Assembly: GCF_050908995.1 (NCBI RefSeq)
Contig: NC_135133.1
Location: forward strand, 248,001 to 312,000
DNA length: 64,000 nt
Direction: 5' to 3'
DNA from: Andrena cerasifolii
Lineage: Eukaryota; Arthropoda; Insecta; Hymenoptera; Andrenidae
The notes under the pieces were generated by a model, which was not told the DNA's origin, did not search any database, and saw only the letters and a program-made list of their open reading frames with translations. Positions 14,892 through 29,435 of this stretch are shown in pieces; the stretch's first letter is position 1; each line of letters begins with the position of its first letter. Position numbers and translations under genes: made by a program.

Positions 14892-17034
14892 GATATTGCA
14901 AAACCGATATTGAAACCGATATTAGAACCGATATTCAAAAACCGATATTGGAGAACAAATATTGAACAACTGATATTGAAAAACCGATATTGAAAAACTG
15001 ATATTGAAAAAACGATATTGAAAAACCGATATTGAATCCGATATTAGAACCGATATTCAAAAATCGATATTGGAGAACAAATATTGAACAACTGATATTG
15101 AAAAACCGATATTGAAAAACTGATATTGAAAAAACGATATTGAAAAACAAATATTGAAAAACCGATATTGAAAAACAAATATTGAAAAACCGATATTGAA
15201 AAACCGATATTGGAGAACAAATATTGAAAAACTGATATTGCAAAACCGATATTAGAACCGATATTGAAAAACCGATATTGAAAAACCAATATTGAAAAAC
15301 TGATATCGAAAAACTGATATTGAAAAACCGATATTGAAAAACCGATATTGAATCCGATATTAGAACCGATATTGAAAAACCGATATTGAATCCGATATTA
15401 GAACCGATATTCAAAAACCGATATTGGAGAACAAATATTGAAAAACTGATATTGAAAAACCGATATTGAAAAACAAATATTGAAAAACCGGTATTGAAAA
15501 AACGATATTGAAAAACCGATATTGAAAAACCGATATTGAAAAACTTATATCGAAAAACTGATATTGCAAAACCGATATTGAAACCGATATAGAACCGATA
15601 TTGAAAAACCGATATTGAAAAACAAATATTGAAAAACTGATATTGAAAAACCGATATTGAAATACAAATATTGAAAAACCGATATTGAAAAACCGATATT
15701 GAAAAACTTATATCGAAAAACTGATATTACAAAACCGATATTGAAAAACCGATATTGGAAAACTTATATCGAAAAACTGATATTGCAAAACCGATATTGA
15801 AACCGATATTAGAACCGATATTGAAAAACCGATATTGAAAAACAAATATTGAAAAACTGATATCGAAAAACTGATATTGAGAAACTGATATTGCAAAACC
15901 GATATTGTTCTAAACCGATATTGAAAAACCGATATTGAAAAACCGATATTGAAAAACTTATATCGAAAAACTGATATTGCAAAACCGATATTGAAAAACC
16001 GATATTGAAAAACCGATATTGAAAAACTTATATCGAAAAACTGATATTGCAAAACCGATATTGAAACCGATATTAGAACCGATATTGAAAAACCGATATT
16101 GAAAAACAAATATTGAAAAACTGATATCGAAAAACTGATATTGAGAAACTGATATTGAAAAACAAATATTGAAAAACTGATATCGAAAAACTGATATTGA
16201 AAAACTGATATTGAAAAACCGATATTGAAGAACCGATATTAAAAAACCGATATTGAAAAACCGATATTGAAAAACTTATATCGAAAAACTGATATTGCAA
16301 AACCGATATTGAAAAACCGATATTGAAAAACCGATATTGAAAAACTTATATCGAAAAACTGATATTGCAAAACCGATATTGAAAAACCGATATTGGAAAA
16401 CTTATATCGAAAAACTAATATTGCAAAACCGATATTGAAACCGATATTAGAACCGATATTGAAAAACCGATATTGAAAAACAAATATTGAAAAACTGATA
16501 TCGAAAAACTGATATTGAGAAACTGATATTGCAAAACCGATATTGTTCTAAACCGATATTGAAAAACCGATATTGTAAAGCAAATATTGAAAACTGATAT
16601 CGAAAAACTGATTTTGAAAAACCGATATTGAAAAACCGATATTGAAAAACCGATATTGACAAACCTATATCGAAAAACTGATATTGCAAAACCGATATTG
16701 AAACCGATATTAGAACCGATATTGAAAAACCGATATTGAAAAACAAATATTGAAAAACTGATATCGAAAAACTGATATTGAGAAACTGATATTGCAAAAC
16801 CGATATTGTTCTAAACCGATATTGAAAAACCGATTTTGTAAAGCAAATATTGAAAAACTGATATCGAAAAACTGATTTGGAAAGACCGATATTGAAAAAC
16901 CGATATTGAAAAACCGATATTGACAAACCTATATCGAAAAACTGATATTGAAAACCCGACATTGAAAAACATATATAGAAAAACTGATATTGCAAAACCG
17001 ATATTGAAACCGATATTAGAACCGATATTGAAAA
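14892..17034 (+). repeat. 2.1 kb HOR segment, copy 2
   Basis: This is the downstream partner of 11,628-13,756, longer by one 14-bp unit. It carries AAAATCGATATTGG near 15,064 where the upstream partner has AAAACCGATATTGG. The variant is shared with the 29.65 kb copy, so it arose after this duplication but before the 14.6 kb one. A third copy (about 29,478-31,620) exists only because the segment lies inside the large duplication. Confidence 0.85.
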
Positions 17035-20000
17035 CCCGATTTTGAAAAACTGATATTGAAAAACCGATATTGAAAAAACGATATTGAAAAACCGATATTG
17101 AATCCGATATTAGAACCGATATTCAAAAACCGATATTGGAGAACAAATATTGAAAAACTGATATCGAAAAACTGATATTGAAAAACAAATATTGAAAAAC
17201 CGATATTGAAACCGATATTAGAACCGATATTGAAAAACCGATATTGAAAAACAAATATTGAAAAACTGATATCGAAAAACTGATATTGAGAAACTGATAT
17301 TGCAAAACCGATATTGAAACCGATATTAGAACCGATATTGAAAAAACCATATTGAAAAACAAATATTGAAAAACTGATATCGAAAAACTGATATTGAAAA
17401 ACCGATATTGAAAAACTGATATTGAAACCGATATTAGAACCGATATTGAAAAACCGATATTGAAAAACCGATATTGAAAAACCGATATTGAATCCGATAT
17501 TAGAACCGATATTCAAAAACCGATATTGGAGAACAAATATTGAAAAACCGATATTGAAAAACCGATATTGAAAAACCGATATTGAATCCGATATTAGAAC
17601 CGATATTCAAAAACCGATATTGGAGAACAAATATTGAAAAACTGATATTGAAAAACCGATATTGAAAAACAAATATTGAAAAACCGATATTGAAAAACTT
17701 ATATCGAAAAACTGATATTAAAAAACCGATATTGAAAAACCGATATTGGAAAACTTATATCGAAAAACTGATATTGCAAAACCGATATTGAAAAACCGAT
17801 ATTGAAAAACCGATATTGAATCCGATATTAGAACCGATATTCAAAAACCGATATTGGAGAACAAATATTGAAAAACTGATATTGAAAAACCGATATTGAA
17901 AAACTGATATTGAAAAACCGATATTGAAAAACCGATATTGAAAAACCGATATTGAATCCGATATTAGAACCGATATTTAAAAACCGATATTGGAGAACAA
18001 ATATTGAAAAACTGATATTGAAAAACCGATATTGAAAATCTGTAATTGAAAAACCGATATTGAAAAACAAATATTGAAAAACCGATATTGAAAAACAAAT
18101 ATTGAAAAACCGATATTGAAAAACCGATATTGGAGAACAAATATTGAAAAACTGATATTGCAAAACCGATATTAGAACCGATATTGAAAAACCGATATTG
18201 AAAAAACAATATTGAAAAACTTATATCGAAAAACTGATATTGCAAAACCGATATTGAAACCGATATTAGAACCGATATTGAAAAACCGATATTGAAAAAC
18301 AAATATTGAAAAACTGATATCGAAAAACTGATATTGAAAAACCGATATTGAATCCGATATTAGAACCGATATTCAAAAACCGATATTGGAGAACAAATAT
18401 TGAAAAACCGATATTGAAAAACAAATATTGAAAAACCGATATTGAAAAACCGATATTGGAGAACAAATATTGAAAAACCGATATTGAAAAACAAATATTG
18501 AAAAACCGATATTGAAAAACCGATATTGAAAAACCGATATTGAAAAACCGATATTGGAAAACTTATATCGAAAAACTAATATTGCAAAACCGATATTGAA
18601 AAACCGATATTGAAAAACCGATATTGAATCCGATATTAGAACCGATATTCAAAAACCGATATTGGAGAACAAATATTGAAAAACTGATATTGAAAAACCG
18701 ATATTGAAAAACTGATATTGAAAAACCGATATTGAAAAACCGATATTGAAAAACCGATATTGAATCCGATATTAGAACCGATATTTAAAAACCGATATTG
18801 GAGAACAAATATTGAAAAACTGATATTGAAAAACCGATATTGAAAAACTGTAATTGAAAAACCGATATTGAAAAACAAATATTGAAAAACCGATATTGAA
18901 AAACAAATATTGAAAAACCGATATTGAAAAACCGATATTGGAGAACAAATATTGAAAAACTGATATTGCAAAACCGATATTAGAACCGATATTGAAAAAC
19001 CGATATTGAAAAAACAATATTGAAAAACTTATATCGAAAAACTGATATTGCAAAACCGATATTGAAACCGATATTAGAACCGATATTGAAAAACAAATAT
19101 TGAAAAACTGATATCGAAAAACTGATATTGAAAAACCGATATTGAATCCGATATTAGAACCGATATTCAAAAACCGATATTGGAGAACAAATATTGAAAA
19201 ACCGATATTGAAAAACAAATATTGAAAAACCGATATTGAAAAACCGATATTGGAGAACAAATATTGAAAAACCGATATTGAAAAACAAATATTGAAAAAC
19301 CGATATTGAAAAACCGATATTGAAAAACCGATATTGAAAAACCGATATTGAAAAACCGATATTGAAAAACCGATATTGAAAAACAAATATTGAAAAACTG
19401 ATATCGAAAAACTGATATTGAAAAACCGATATTGAATCCGATATTAGAACCGATATTCAAAAACCGATATTGGAGAACAAATATTGAAAAACCGATATTG
19501 AAAAACAAATATTGAAAAACCGATATTGAAAAACCGATATTGGAGAACAAATATTGAAAAACCGATATTGAAAAACAAATATTGAAAAACCGATATTGAA
19601 AAACCGATATTGAAAAACCGATATTGAAAAACCGATATTGAAAAACCGATATTGAAAAACCGATATTGGAAAACTTATATCGAAAAACTAATATTGCAAA
19701 ACCGATATTGAAACCGATATTAGAACCGATATTGAAAAACCGATATTGAAAAACCGATATTGGAAAACTTATATCGAAAAACTGATATTGCAAAACCGAT
19801 ATTGAAACCGATATTAGAACCGATATTGAAAAACCGATATTGAAAAACAAATATTGAAAAACCGATATTGAAAAACAAATTTTGAAAAACCGATATTGAA
19901 AAACCGATATTGAAAAACCGATATTGAAAAACCGATATTGAAAAACCGATATTGGAAAACTTATATCGAAAAACTGATATTGCAAAACCGATATTGAAGC

Positions 20001-23000
20001 CGATATTAGAACCGATATTGAAAAACCGATATTGAAAAACCGATATTGAAAAAGTGATATTGAAAAACCGATATTGAAAAACTGATATTGAAAAACCGAT
20101 ATTGAAAAACCGATATTGAATCCGATATTAGAACCGATATTCAAAAACCGATATTGGAGAACAAGTATTGAAAAACTGATATTGAAAAACCGATATTGAA
20201 AAACAAATATTGAAAAACTGATATCGAAAAACTGATATTGAAAAACCGATATTGAATCCGATATTAGAACCGATATTCAAAAACCGATATTGGAGAACAA
20301 ATATTGAAAAACCGATATTGAAAAACAAATATTGAAAAACCGATATTGAAAAACCGATATTGGAGAACAAATATTGAAAAACCGATATTGAAAAACAAAT
20401 ATTGAAAAACCGATATTGAAAAACCGATATTGAAAAACCGATATTGAAAAACCGATATTGGAAAACTTATATCGAAAAACTGATATTGCAAAACCGATAT
20501 TGAAGCCGATATTAGAACCGATATTGAAAAACCGATATTGAAAAACAAATATTGAAAAACTGATATCGAAAAACTGATATTGAAAAACCGATATTGAATC
20601 CGATATTAGAACCGATATTCAAAAACCGATATTGGAGAACAAATATTGAAAAACCGATATTGAAAAACAAATATTGAAAAACCGATATTGAAAAACCGAT
20701 ATTGGAGAACAAATATTGAAAAACTGATATTGCAAAACTTATATCGAAAAACTGATATTGCAAAACCGATATTGAAACCGATATTAGAACCGATATTGAA
20801 AAACCGATATTGAAAAACAAATATTGAAAAACTGATATCGAAAAACTGATATTGAAAAACCGATATTGAATCCGATATTAGAACCGATATTCAAAAACCG
20901 ATATTGGAGAACAAATATTGAAAAACCGATATTGAAAAACAAATATTGAAAAACCGATATTGAAAAACCGATATTGGAGAACAAATATTGAAAAACCGAT
21001 ATTGAAAAACAAATATTGAAAAACCGATATTGAAAAACCGATATTGAAAAACCGATATTGAAAAACCGATATTGAAAAACCGATATTGGAAAACTTATAT
21101 CGAAAAACTAATATTGCAAAACCGATATTGAAACCGATATTAGAACCGATATTGAAAAACCGATATTGAAAAACAAATATTGAAAAACTGATATCGAAAA
21201 ACTGATATTGAAAAACCGATATTGAATCCGATATTAGAACCGATATTCAAAAACCGATATTGGAGAACAAATATTGAAAAACCGATATTGAAAAACAAAT
21301 ATTGAAAAACCGATATTGAAAAACCGATATTGGAGAACAAATATTGAAAAACTGATATTGCAAAACCGATATTAGAACCGATATTAGAACCGATATTGAA
21401 AAACCGATATTGAAAAACAAATATTGAAAAACTGATATCGAAAAAATGATATTGAAAAACCGATATTGAATCCGATATTAGAACCGATATTCAAAAACCG
21501 ATATTGGAGAACAAATATTGAAAAACCGATATTGAAAAACAAATATTGAAAAACCGAGATTGAAAACCGATATTGGAGAACAAATATTGAAAAACCGATA
21601 TTGAAAAACAAATATTGAAAAACCGATATTGAAAAACCGATATTGAAAAACCGATATTGAAAAACCGATATTGAAAAACCGATATTGGAAAACTTATATC
21701 GAAAAACTAATATTGCAAAACCGATATTGAAACCGATATTAGAACCGATATTGAAAAACCGATATTGAAAAACAAATATTGAAAAACTGATATCGAAAAA
21801 CTGATATTGAGAAACTGATATTGCAAAACCGATATTGTTCTAAACCAATATTGAAAAACCGATATTGTAAAGCAAATATTGAAAAACTGATATCGAAAAA
21901 CTGATTTTGAAAAACCGATATTGAAAAACCGATATTGACAAACCTATATCGAAAAACTGATATTGCAAAACCGATATTGAAACCGATATTAGAACCGATA
22001 TTGAAAAACCGATATTGAAAAACAAATATTGAAAAACTGATATCGAAAAACTGATATTGAGAAACTGATATTGCAAAACCGATATTGTTCTAAACCGATA
22101 TTGAAAAACCGATTTTGTAAAGCAAATATTGAAAAACTGATATCGAAAAACTGATTTGGAAAAACCGATATTGAAAAACCGATATTGAAAAACCGATATT
22201 CACAAACCTATATCGAAAAACTGATATTGAAAAACCGATATTGAAAAACATATATCGAAAAACTGATATTGCAAAACCGATATTGAAACCGATATTAGAA
22301 CCGATATTGAAAAACCGATATTGAAAAACAAATATTGAAAAACTGATATTGAAAAACTGATATTGAAAAACCGATATTGAAAAACCGATATTGGAAAACT
22401 TATATCGAAAAACTGATATTGCAAAACCGATATTGAAACCGATATTAGAACCGATATTGAAAAACCGATATTGAAAAACAAATATTGAAAAACTGATATC
22501 GAAAAACTGATATCGAAAAACTGATATTGAAAAACCGATATTGAATCCGATATTAGAACCGATATTCAAAAACCGATATTGGAGAACAAATATTGAAAAA
22601 CCGATATTGAAAAACAAATATTGAAAAACCGATATTGAAAAACCGATATTGGAGAACAAATATTGAAAAACCGATATTGAAAAACAAATATTGAAAAACC
22701 GATATTGAAAAACCGATATTGAAAAACCGATATTGGAAAACTTATATCGAAAAACTGATATTGCAAAACCGATATTGAAGCCGATATTCGAACCGATATT
22801 GAAAAACCGATATTGAAAAAGTGATATTGAAAAACCGATATTGAAAAACTTATATTGCAAAACCGATATTGAAGCCGATATTAGAACCGATATTGAAAAA
22901 CCGATATTGAAAAACCGATATTGAAAAAGTGATATTGAAAAACCGATATTGAAAAACTTATATTGCAAAACCGATATTGAAACCGATATTAGAACCGATA

Positions 23001-26000
23001 TTGAAAAAACCATATTGAAAAACAAATATTGAAAAACTGGTATCGAAAAACTGATATTGAAAAACCGATATTGAAAAACTGATATTGAAACCGATATTAG
23101 AACCGATATTGAAAAACCGATATTGAAAAACCGATATTGAATCCGATATTAGAACCGATATTCAAAAACCGATATTGGAGAACAAATATTGAAAAACTGA
23201 TATTGAAAAACCGATATTGAAAAACTGATATTGAAAAACCGATATTGAAAAACCGATATTGAAAAACCGATATTGAATCCGATATTAGAACCGATATTCA
23301 AAAACCGATATTGGAGAACAAATATTGAAAAACTGATATCGAAAAACTGATATTGAAAAACAAATATTGAAAAACCGATATTGAAACCGATATTAGAACC
23401 GATATTGAAAAACCGATATTGAAAAACAAATATTGAAAAACTGATATCGAAAAACTGATATTGAAAAACCGATATTGAAAAACTGATATTGAAACCGATA
23501 TTAGAACCGATATTGAAAAACCGATATTGAAAAACCGATATTGAATCCGATATTAGAACCGATATTCAAAAACCGATATTGGAGAACAAATATTGAAAAA
23601 CTGATATTGAAAAACCGATATTGAAAAAGTGATATTGAAAAACCGATATTGAAAAACTTATATTGCAAAACCGATATTGAAACCGATATTAGAACCGATA
23701 TTGAAAAAACCATATTGAAAAACAAATATTGAAAAACTGATATCGAAAAACTGATATTGAAAAACCGATATTGAAAAACTGATATTGAAACCGATATTAG
23801 AACCGATATTGAAAAACCGATATTGAAAAACCGATATTGAATCCGATATTAGAACCGATATTCAAAAACCGATATTGGAGAACAAATATTGAAAAACTGA
23901 TATTGAAAAACCGATATTGAAAAACTGATATTGAAAAACCGATATTGAAAAACCGATATTGAAAAACCGATATTGAATCCGATATTAGAACCGATATTCA
24001 AAAACCGATATTGGAGAACAAATATTGAAAAACTGATATCGAAAAACTGATATTGAAAAACAAATATTGAAAAACCGATATTGAAACCGATATTGAAAAA
24101 CCGATATTGAAAAACAAATATTGAAAAACTGATATCGAAAAACTGATATTGAGAAACTGATATTGCAAAACCGATATTGTTCTAAACCGATATTGAAAAA
24201 CCGGTTTTGTAAAGCAAATATTGAAAAACTGATATCGAAAAACTGATTTGGAAAAACCGATATTGAAAAACCGATATTGAAAAACCGATATTGACAAACC
24301 TATATCGAAAAACTGATATTGAAAAACCGATATTGAAAAACATATATCGAAAAACTGATATTGCAAAACCGATATTGAAACCGATATTGAAAAACAAATA
24401 TTGAAAAACTGATATCGAAAAACTGATATTGAAAAACCGATATTGAAAAACCGATATTGAATCCGATATTAGAACCGATATTCAAAAGCCGATATTGGAG
24501 AACAAATATTGAAAAACTGATATTGAAAAACCGATATTGAAAAACAAATATTGAAAAACCGGTATTGAAAAAACGATATTGAAAAACCGATATTGAAAAA
24601 CCGATATTGAAAAACTTATATCGAAAAACTGATATTGCAAAACCGATATTGAAACCGATATAGAACCGATATTGAAAAACCGATATTGAAAAACAAATAT
24701 TGAAAAACTGATATTGAAAAACCGATATTGAAAAACAAATATTGAAAAACTGATATCGAAAAACTGATATTGAAAAACTGATATTGAAAAACCGATATTG
24801 AAGAACCGATATTGAAAAACCGATATTGAAAAACCGATATTGAAAAACCTATATCGAAAAACTGATATTGAAAAACCGATATTGAAAAACATATATCGAA
24901 AAACTGATATTGCAAAACCGATATTGAAACCGATATAGAACCGATATTGAAAAACCGATATTGAAAAACAAATATTGAAAAACTGATATTGAAAAACCGA
25001 TATTGAAATACAAATATTGAAAAACCGATATTGAAAAACCGATATTGAAAAACTTATATCGAAAAACTGATATTACAAAACCGATATTGAAAAACCGATA
25101 TTGGAAAACTTATATCGAAAAACTGATATTGCAAAACCGATATTGAAACCGATATTAGAACCGATATTGAAAAACCGATATTGACAAACAAATATTGAAA
25201 AACTGATATCGAAAAACTGATATTGAGAAACTGATATTGCAAAACCGATATTGTTCTAAACCGATATTGAAAAACCGATATTGAAAAACTTATATCGAAA
25301 AACTGATATTGCAAAACCGATATTGAAAAACCGATATTGAAAAACTTATATCGAAAAACTGATATTGCAAAACCGATATTGAAAAACCGATATTGGAAAA
25401 CTTATATCGAAAAACTGATATTGCAAAACCGATATTGAAACCGATATTAGAACCGATATTGAAAAACCGATATTGAAAAACAAATATTGAAAAACTGATA
25501 TCGAAAAACTGATATTGAGAAACTGATATTGCAAAACCGATATTGTTCTAAACCGATATTGAAAAACCGATTTTGTAAAGCAAATATTGAAAAACTGATA
25601 TCGAAAAACTGATTTGGAAAAACCGATATTGAAAAACCGATATTGAAAAACCGATATTGACAAACCTATATCGAAAAACTGATATTGAAAAACCGATATT
25701 GAAAAACATATATCGAAAAACTGATATTGCAAAACCGATATTGAAACCGATATTAGAACCGATATTGAAAAACAAATATTGAAAAACTGATATCGAAAAA
25801 CTGATATTGAAAAACCGATATTGAAAAACCGATATTGAATCCGATATTAGAACCGATATTGAAAAACCGATATTGAATCCGATATTAGAACCGATATTCA
25901 AAAACCGATATTGGAGAACAAATATTGAAAAACTGATATTGAAAAACCGATATTGAAAAACAAATATTGAAAAACGGTATTGAAAAACTTATATCGAAAA

Positions 26001-26751
26001 ACTGATATTGCAAAACCGATATTGAAACCGATATTAGAACCGATATTGAAAAACCGATATTGAAAAACAAATATTGAAAAACTGATATCGAAAAACTGAT
26101 ATTGAGAAACTGATATTGAAAAACAAATATTGAAAAACTGATATCGAAAAACTGATATTGAGAAACTGATATTGCAAAACCGATATTGAAAAACCGATAT
26201 TGAAAAACTTATATCGAAAAACTGATATTGCAAAACCGATATTGAAAAACCGATATTGGAAAACTTATATCGAAAAACTGATATTGCAAAACCGATATTG
26301 AAACCGATATATAACCGATATTGAAAAACCGATATTGAAAAACAAATATTGAAAAACTGATATTGAAAAACCGATATTGAAATACAAATATTGAAAAACC
26401 GATATTGAAAAACCGATATTGAAAAACTTATATCGAAAAACTGATATTACAAAACCGATATTGAAAAACCGATATTGGAAAACTTATATCGAAAAACTGA
26501 TATTGCAAAACCGATATTGAAACCGATATTAGAACCGATATTGAAAAACCGATATTGAAAAACAAATATTGAAAAACTGATATCGAAAAACTGATATTGA
26601 GAAACTGATATTGCAAAACCGATATTGTTCTAAACCGATATTGAAAAACCGATATTGTAAAGCAAATATTGAAAAACTAATATCGAAAAACTGATTTTGA
26701 AAAACCGATATTGAAACCGATATTAGAACCGATATTCAAAAACCGATATTG

Positions 26752-29121
26752 AAACCGATATTGAAACCGATATTGAAAAACCAATATTGAAAAACAGATA
26801 TTGAAAAAGCGATATTGAAAAACCAATATTGAAAAACTGATATCGAAAAACCCGATTTTGAAGAACCGATTTTGAAAAACAGATATGGAACCGATATTGA
26901 AACCGATATTGAAACCGATATTGAAACCGATATCGGAACCAATATTGAAAAACCGATTTTGAAAAACCGATATTGAAAAACCGATATTGAAAAACGGATA
27001 TCGAAATACTGATATTGCAAAACCGATATTTAAAAACCGATATTCAAAAACCGATATTGAAAAAGCGATATTGAAAATCCGATATTGAAACGGATATTAG
27101 AACCGATATTGAAAAACCGATATTGAAACCGATATTAGAACCGATTTTGAAAAACCGATATTGAAGAACCGATATTGAAGAACCGATATTGAAAAACCGA
27201 TATGGAACCGATATTGAAACCGAAATTGAAACCGATATTGAAACCGATATTGAAACCGATATTGAAAAACCGATATTGAAAAACCAATATTGAAAAACAG
27301 ATATTGAAAAAGCGATATTGAAAAACCAATATTGAAAAACTGATATCGAAAAACTGATATTGGAAAGCTGATGTTGAAAAACCGATATTGAAACCGATAT
27401 TAGAACCGATATTCAAAAACCGATATTCAAAAACCGATATTGAAACCGATATTGAAACCGATATTGAAAAACCGATATTGAAACCGATATTGAAACCGAT
27501 ATTGGAACCAATATTGAAAAACCGATTTTGAAAAACCGATATTGAAAAACAAATATTGAAAACCCGATTTTGAAGAACCGATATTGAAAAACCGATATTG
27601 AAAAACCGATATTGAAAAACCGATATGGAACCGATATTGAAACCGAAATTGAAACCGATATTGGAACCAATTTTGAAAAACCGATTTTGAAAAACCGATA
27701 TTGAAAAACCGATATTGAAACCGATATTAGAACCGATATTGAAAAACCGATATTGAAAAACGGATATCGAAAAACTGATATTGCAAAACCGATATTTAAA
27801 AACCGATATTCAAAAACCGATATTGAAAAAGCGATATTGAAAATCCGATATTGAAACGGATATTAGAACCGATATTGAAAAACCGATATTGAAAAGCCGA
27901 TATTGAAACCGATATTAGAACCGATTTTGAAAAACCGATATTGAAGAACCGATATTGAAGAACCGATATTGAAAAACCGATATGGAAACGATATTGAAAC
28001 CGAAATTGAAACCGATATTGAAACCGATATTGAAACCGATATTGAAAAACCGATATTGAAAAACCAATATTGAAAAACAGATATTGAAAAAGCGATATTG
28101 AAAAACCAATATTGAAAAACTGATATCGAAAAACTGATATTGGAAAACTGATGTTGAAAAACCGATATTGAAACCGATATTAGAACCGATATTCAAAAAC
28201 CGATATTGAAACCGATATTGAAACCGATATTGAAACCGATATTGAAAAACCGATATTGAAAAACCAATATTGAAAAACAGATATTGAAAAAGCGATATTG
28301 AAAAACGAATATTGAAAAACTGATATCGAAAAACCCGATTTTGAAGAACCGATATTGAAAAACAGATATGGAACCGATATTGAAACCGATATTGAAACCG
28401 ATATTGAAACCGATATTGGAACCAATATTGAAAAACCGATTTTGAAAAACCAATATTGAAAAACAAATATTGAAAACCCGATTTTGAAGAACCGATATTG
28501 AAAAACCGATATTGAAAAACCGATATTGAAGAACCGATATTCAAAAACCGATATTGAAACCAATATTAGAACCGATATTCAAAAACCGATATTGCAAACC
28601 CGATATTGAAAAACCGATATTGAAAAACGGATATCGAAAAACTGATATTGCAAAACCGATATTTAAAAACCGATATTCAAAAACCGATATTGAAAAAGCG
28701 ATATTGAAAATCCGATATTGAAACGGATATTAGAACCGATATTGAAAAACCGATATTGAAAAACCGATATTGAAACCGATATTAGAACCGATTTTGAAAA
28801 ACCGATATTGAAACCGATATTGAAACCGATATTGAAAAACCGATATTGAAAAACCAATATTGAAAAACAGATATTGAAAAAGCGATATTGAAAAACCAAT
28901 ATTGAAAAACTGATATCGAAAAACTGATATTGGAAAACTGATGTTGAAAAACCGATATTGAAACCGATATTAGAACCGATATTCAAAAACCGATATTGAA
29001 ACCGATATTGAAACCGATATTGAAACCGATATTGAAACCGATATTGAAAAACCGATATTGAAAAACCAATATTGAAAAACAGATATTGAAAAAGCGATAT
29101 TGAAAAACCAATATTGAAAAA
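26752..29121 (+). repeat. Type B satellite domain, first block (B1)
   Basis: The unit mix changes here: runs of two to five 12-bp AAACCGATATTG units, plus AAAAACAGATATTG, AAAAAGCGATATTG, AAAACCCGATTTTG, GAAGAACCGATATTG, GGAACCAATATTG, AAAAACGGATATCG and GATATGGAACC words that the A1 block lacks. The right edge is sharp. After AAAAACCAATATTG the next unit is AAAAAACGATATTG and the sequence returns to type A. The block is duplicated as the first part of B2, 14,586 bp downstream, because it lies at the distal end of the large tandem duplication. Confidence 0.85.
27290..27430 (+). repeat. B-type cassette (reference copy)
   Basis: The ordered units AAAAACCAATATTG, AAAAACAGATATTG, AAAAAGCGATATTG, AAAAACCAATATTG, AAAAACTGATATCG, AAAAACTGATATTG and a GATGTTG unit are followed by GAAACCGATATTAG and ATTCAAAAACC. 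The cassette recurs roughly 20 times in B1-B3, for example near 28,070, 28,860, 43,445, 44,455, 45,635, 47,605, 49,610, 52,050, 54,180, 56,030, 61,500 and 62,480. Two haplotypes exist: GAAAGCTGATGTTG (here) and GAAAACTGATGTTG. Confidence 0.75.
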
Positions 29122-29435
29122 ACGATATTGAAAAACAAATATTGAAAAACCGATATTGAAAAACAAATATTGAAAAACCGATATTGAAAAACCGATATTG
29201 GAGAACAAATATTGAAAAACTGATATTGCAAAACCGATATTAGAACCGATATTGAAAAACCGATATTGAAAAACCAATATTGAAAAACTGATATCGAAAA
29301 ACTGATATTGAAAAACCGATATTGAAAAACCGATATTGAATCCGATATTAGAACCGATATTGAAAAACCGATATTGAATCCGATATTAGAACCGATATTC
29401 AAAAACCGATATTGGAGAACAAATATTGAAAAACT
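29122..29435 (+). repeat. Junction patch between the two 14.3 kb copies
   Basis: These 314 bp sit between the end of copy 1 and the start of copy 2. They are not the sequence expected from either flank of the duplicated segment. They match the type A stretch at about 15,127-15,440 (also present near 11,863-12,176 and 29,713-30,026), beginning at AAAAAACGATATTG and ending in a shared AAAAACTGATATTG unit. The duplication breakpoint is therefore a mosaic joined at short shared words, not a simple head-to-tail join. Confidence 0.75.

Larger units (their letters stand above)
1..26751 (+). repeat. Type A satellite domain, first block (A1)
   Basis: This domain is dominated by canonical 14-mers with the ordered variants AAAAACAAATATTG, GAGAACAAATATTG, AAAAACTGATATCG, AAAACTTATATCG, CAAAACCGATATTG and GAATCCGATATTAG. 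The variants are not randomly scattered. They recur in the same order in modules of hundreds of bp, which defines a higher-order repeat. The B-type marks (runs of the 12-mer AAACCGATATTG, AAAAACAGATATTG, GGAACC, AAAACCCGATTTTG) are essentially absent. The right edge is placed where three consecutive AAACCGATATTG-type units and then AAAAACAGATATTG first appear, and is accurate to about one or two units. Confidence 0.85.
14850..29121 (+). repeat. 14.3 kb duplicated segment, copy 1
   Basis: This segment is matched by 29,436-43,707 at a constant offset of 14,586 bp. I checked many landmarks along its length (near 14,935, 16,073, 17,016, 19,167, 22,090, 26,736, 28,180 and 28,663) and all keep the same offset, so no net insertion or deletion separates the copies at those points. 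The left limit is where the preceding unit differs (CCGATATTG here, CTGATATTG before copy 2). The right limit is where AAAAAACG here meets AAAAACTG in copy 2. The copy spans type A sequence and the whole of B1. One base difference was seen: A at 21,446 against C at 36,032. A full alignment could reveal others. Confidence 0.92.

Noticed and set aside
19167..20144. 325-codon open frame on the - strand (and many of 60-310 codons elsewhere) as a repetitive protein gene
   Set aside because: It starts at TTG, the three frames give the same peptide cycle because the unit has no stops, and its limits are set only by the GATATTAG variant. There is no promoter, splice signal or non-repeat domain, and identical open frames recur wherever the module recurs.
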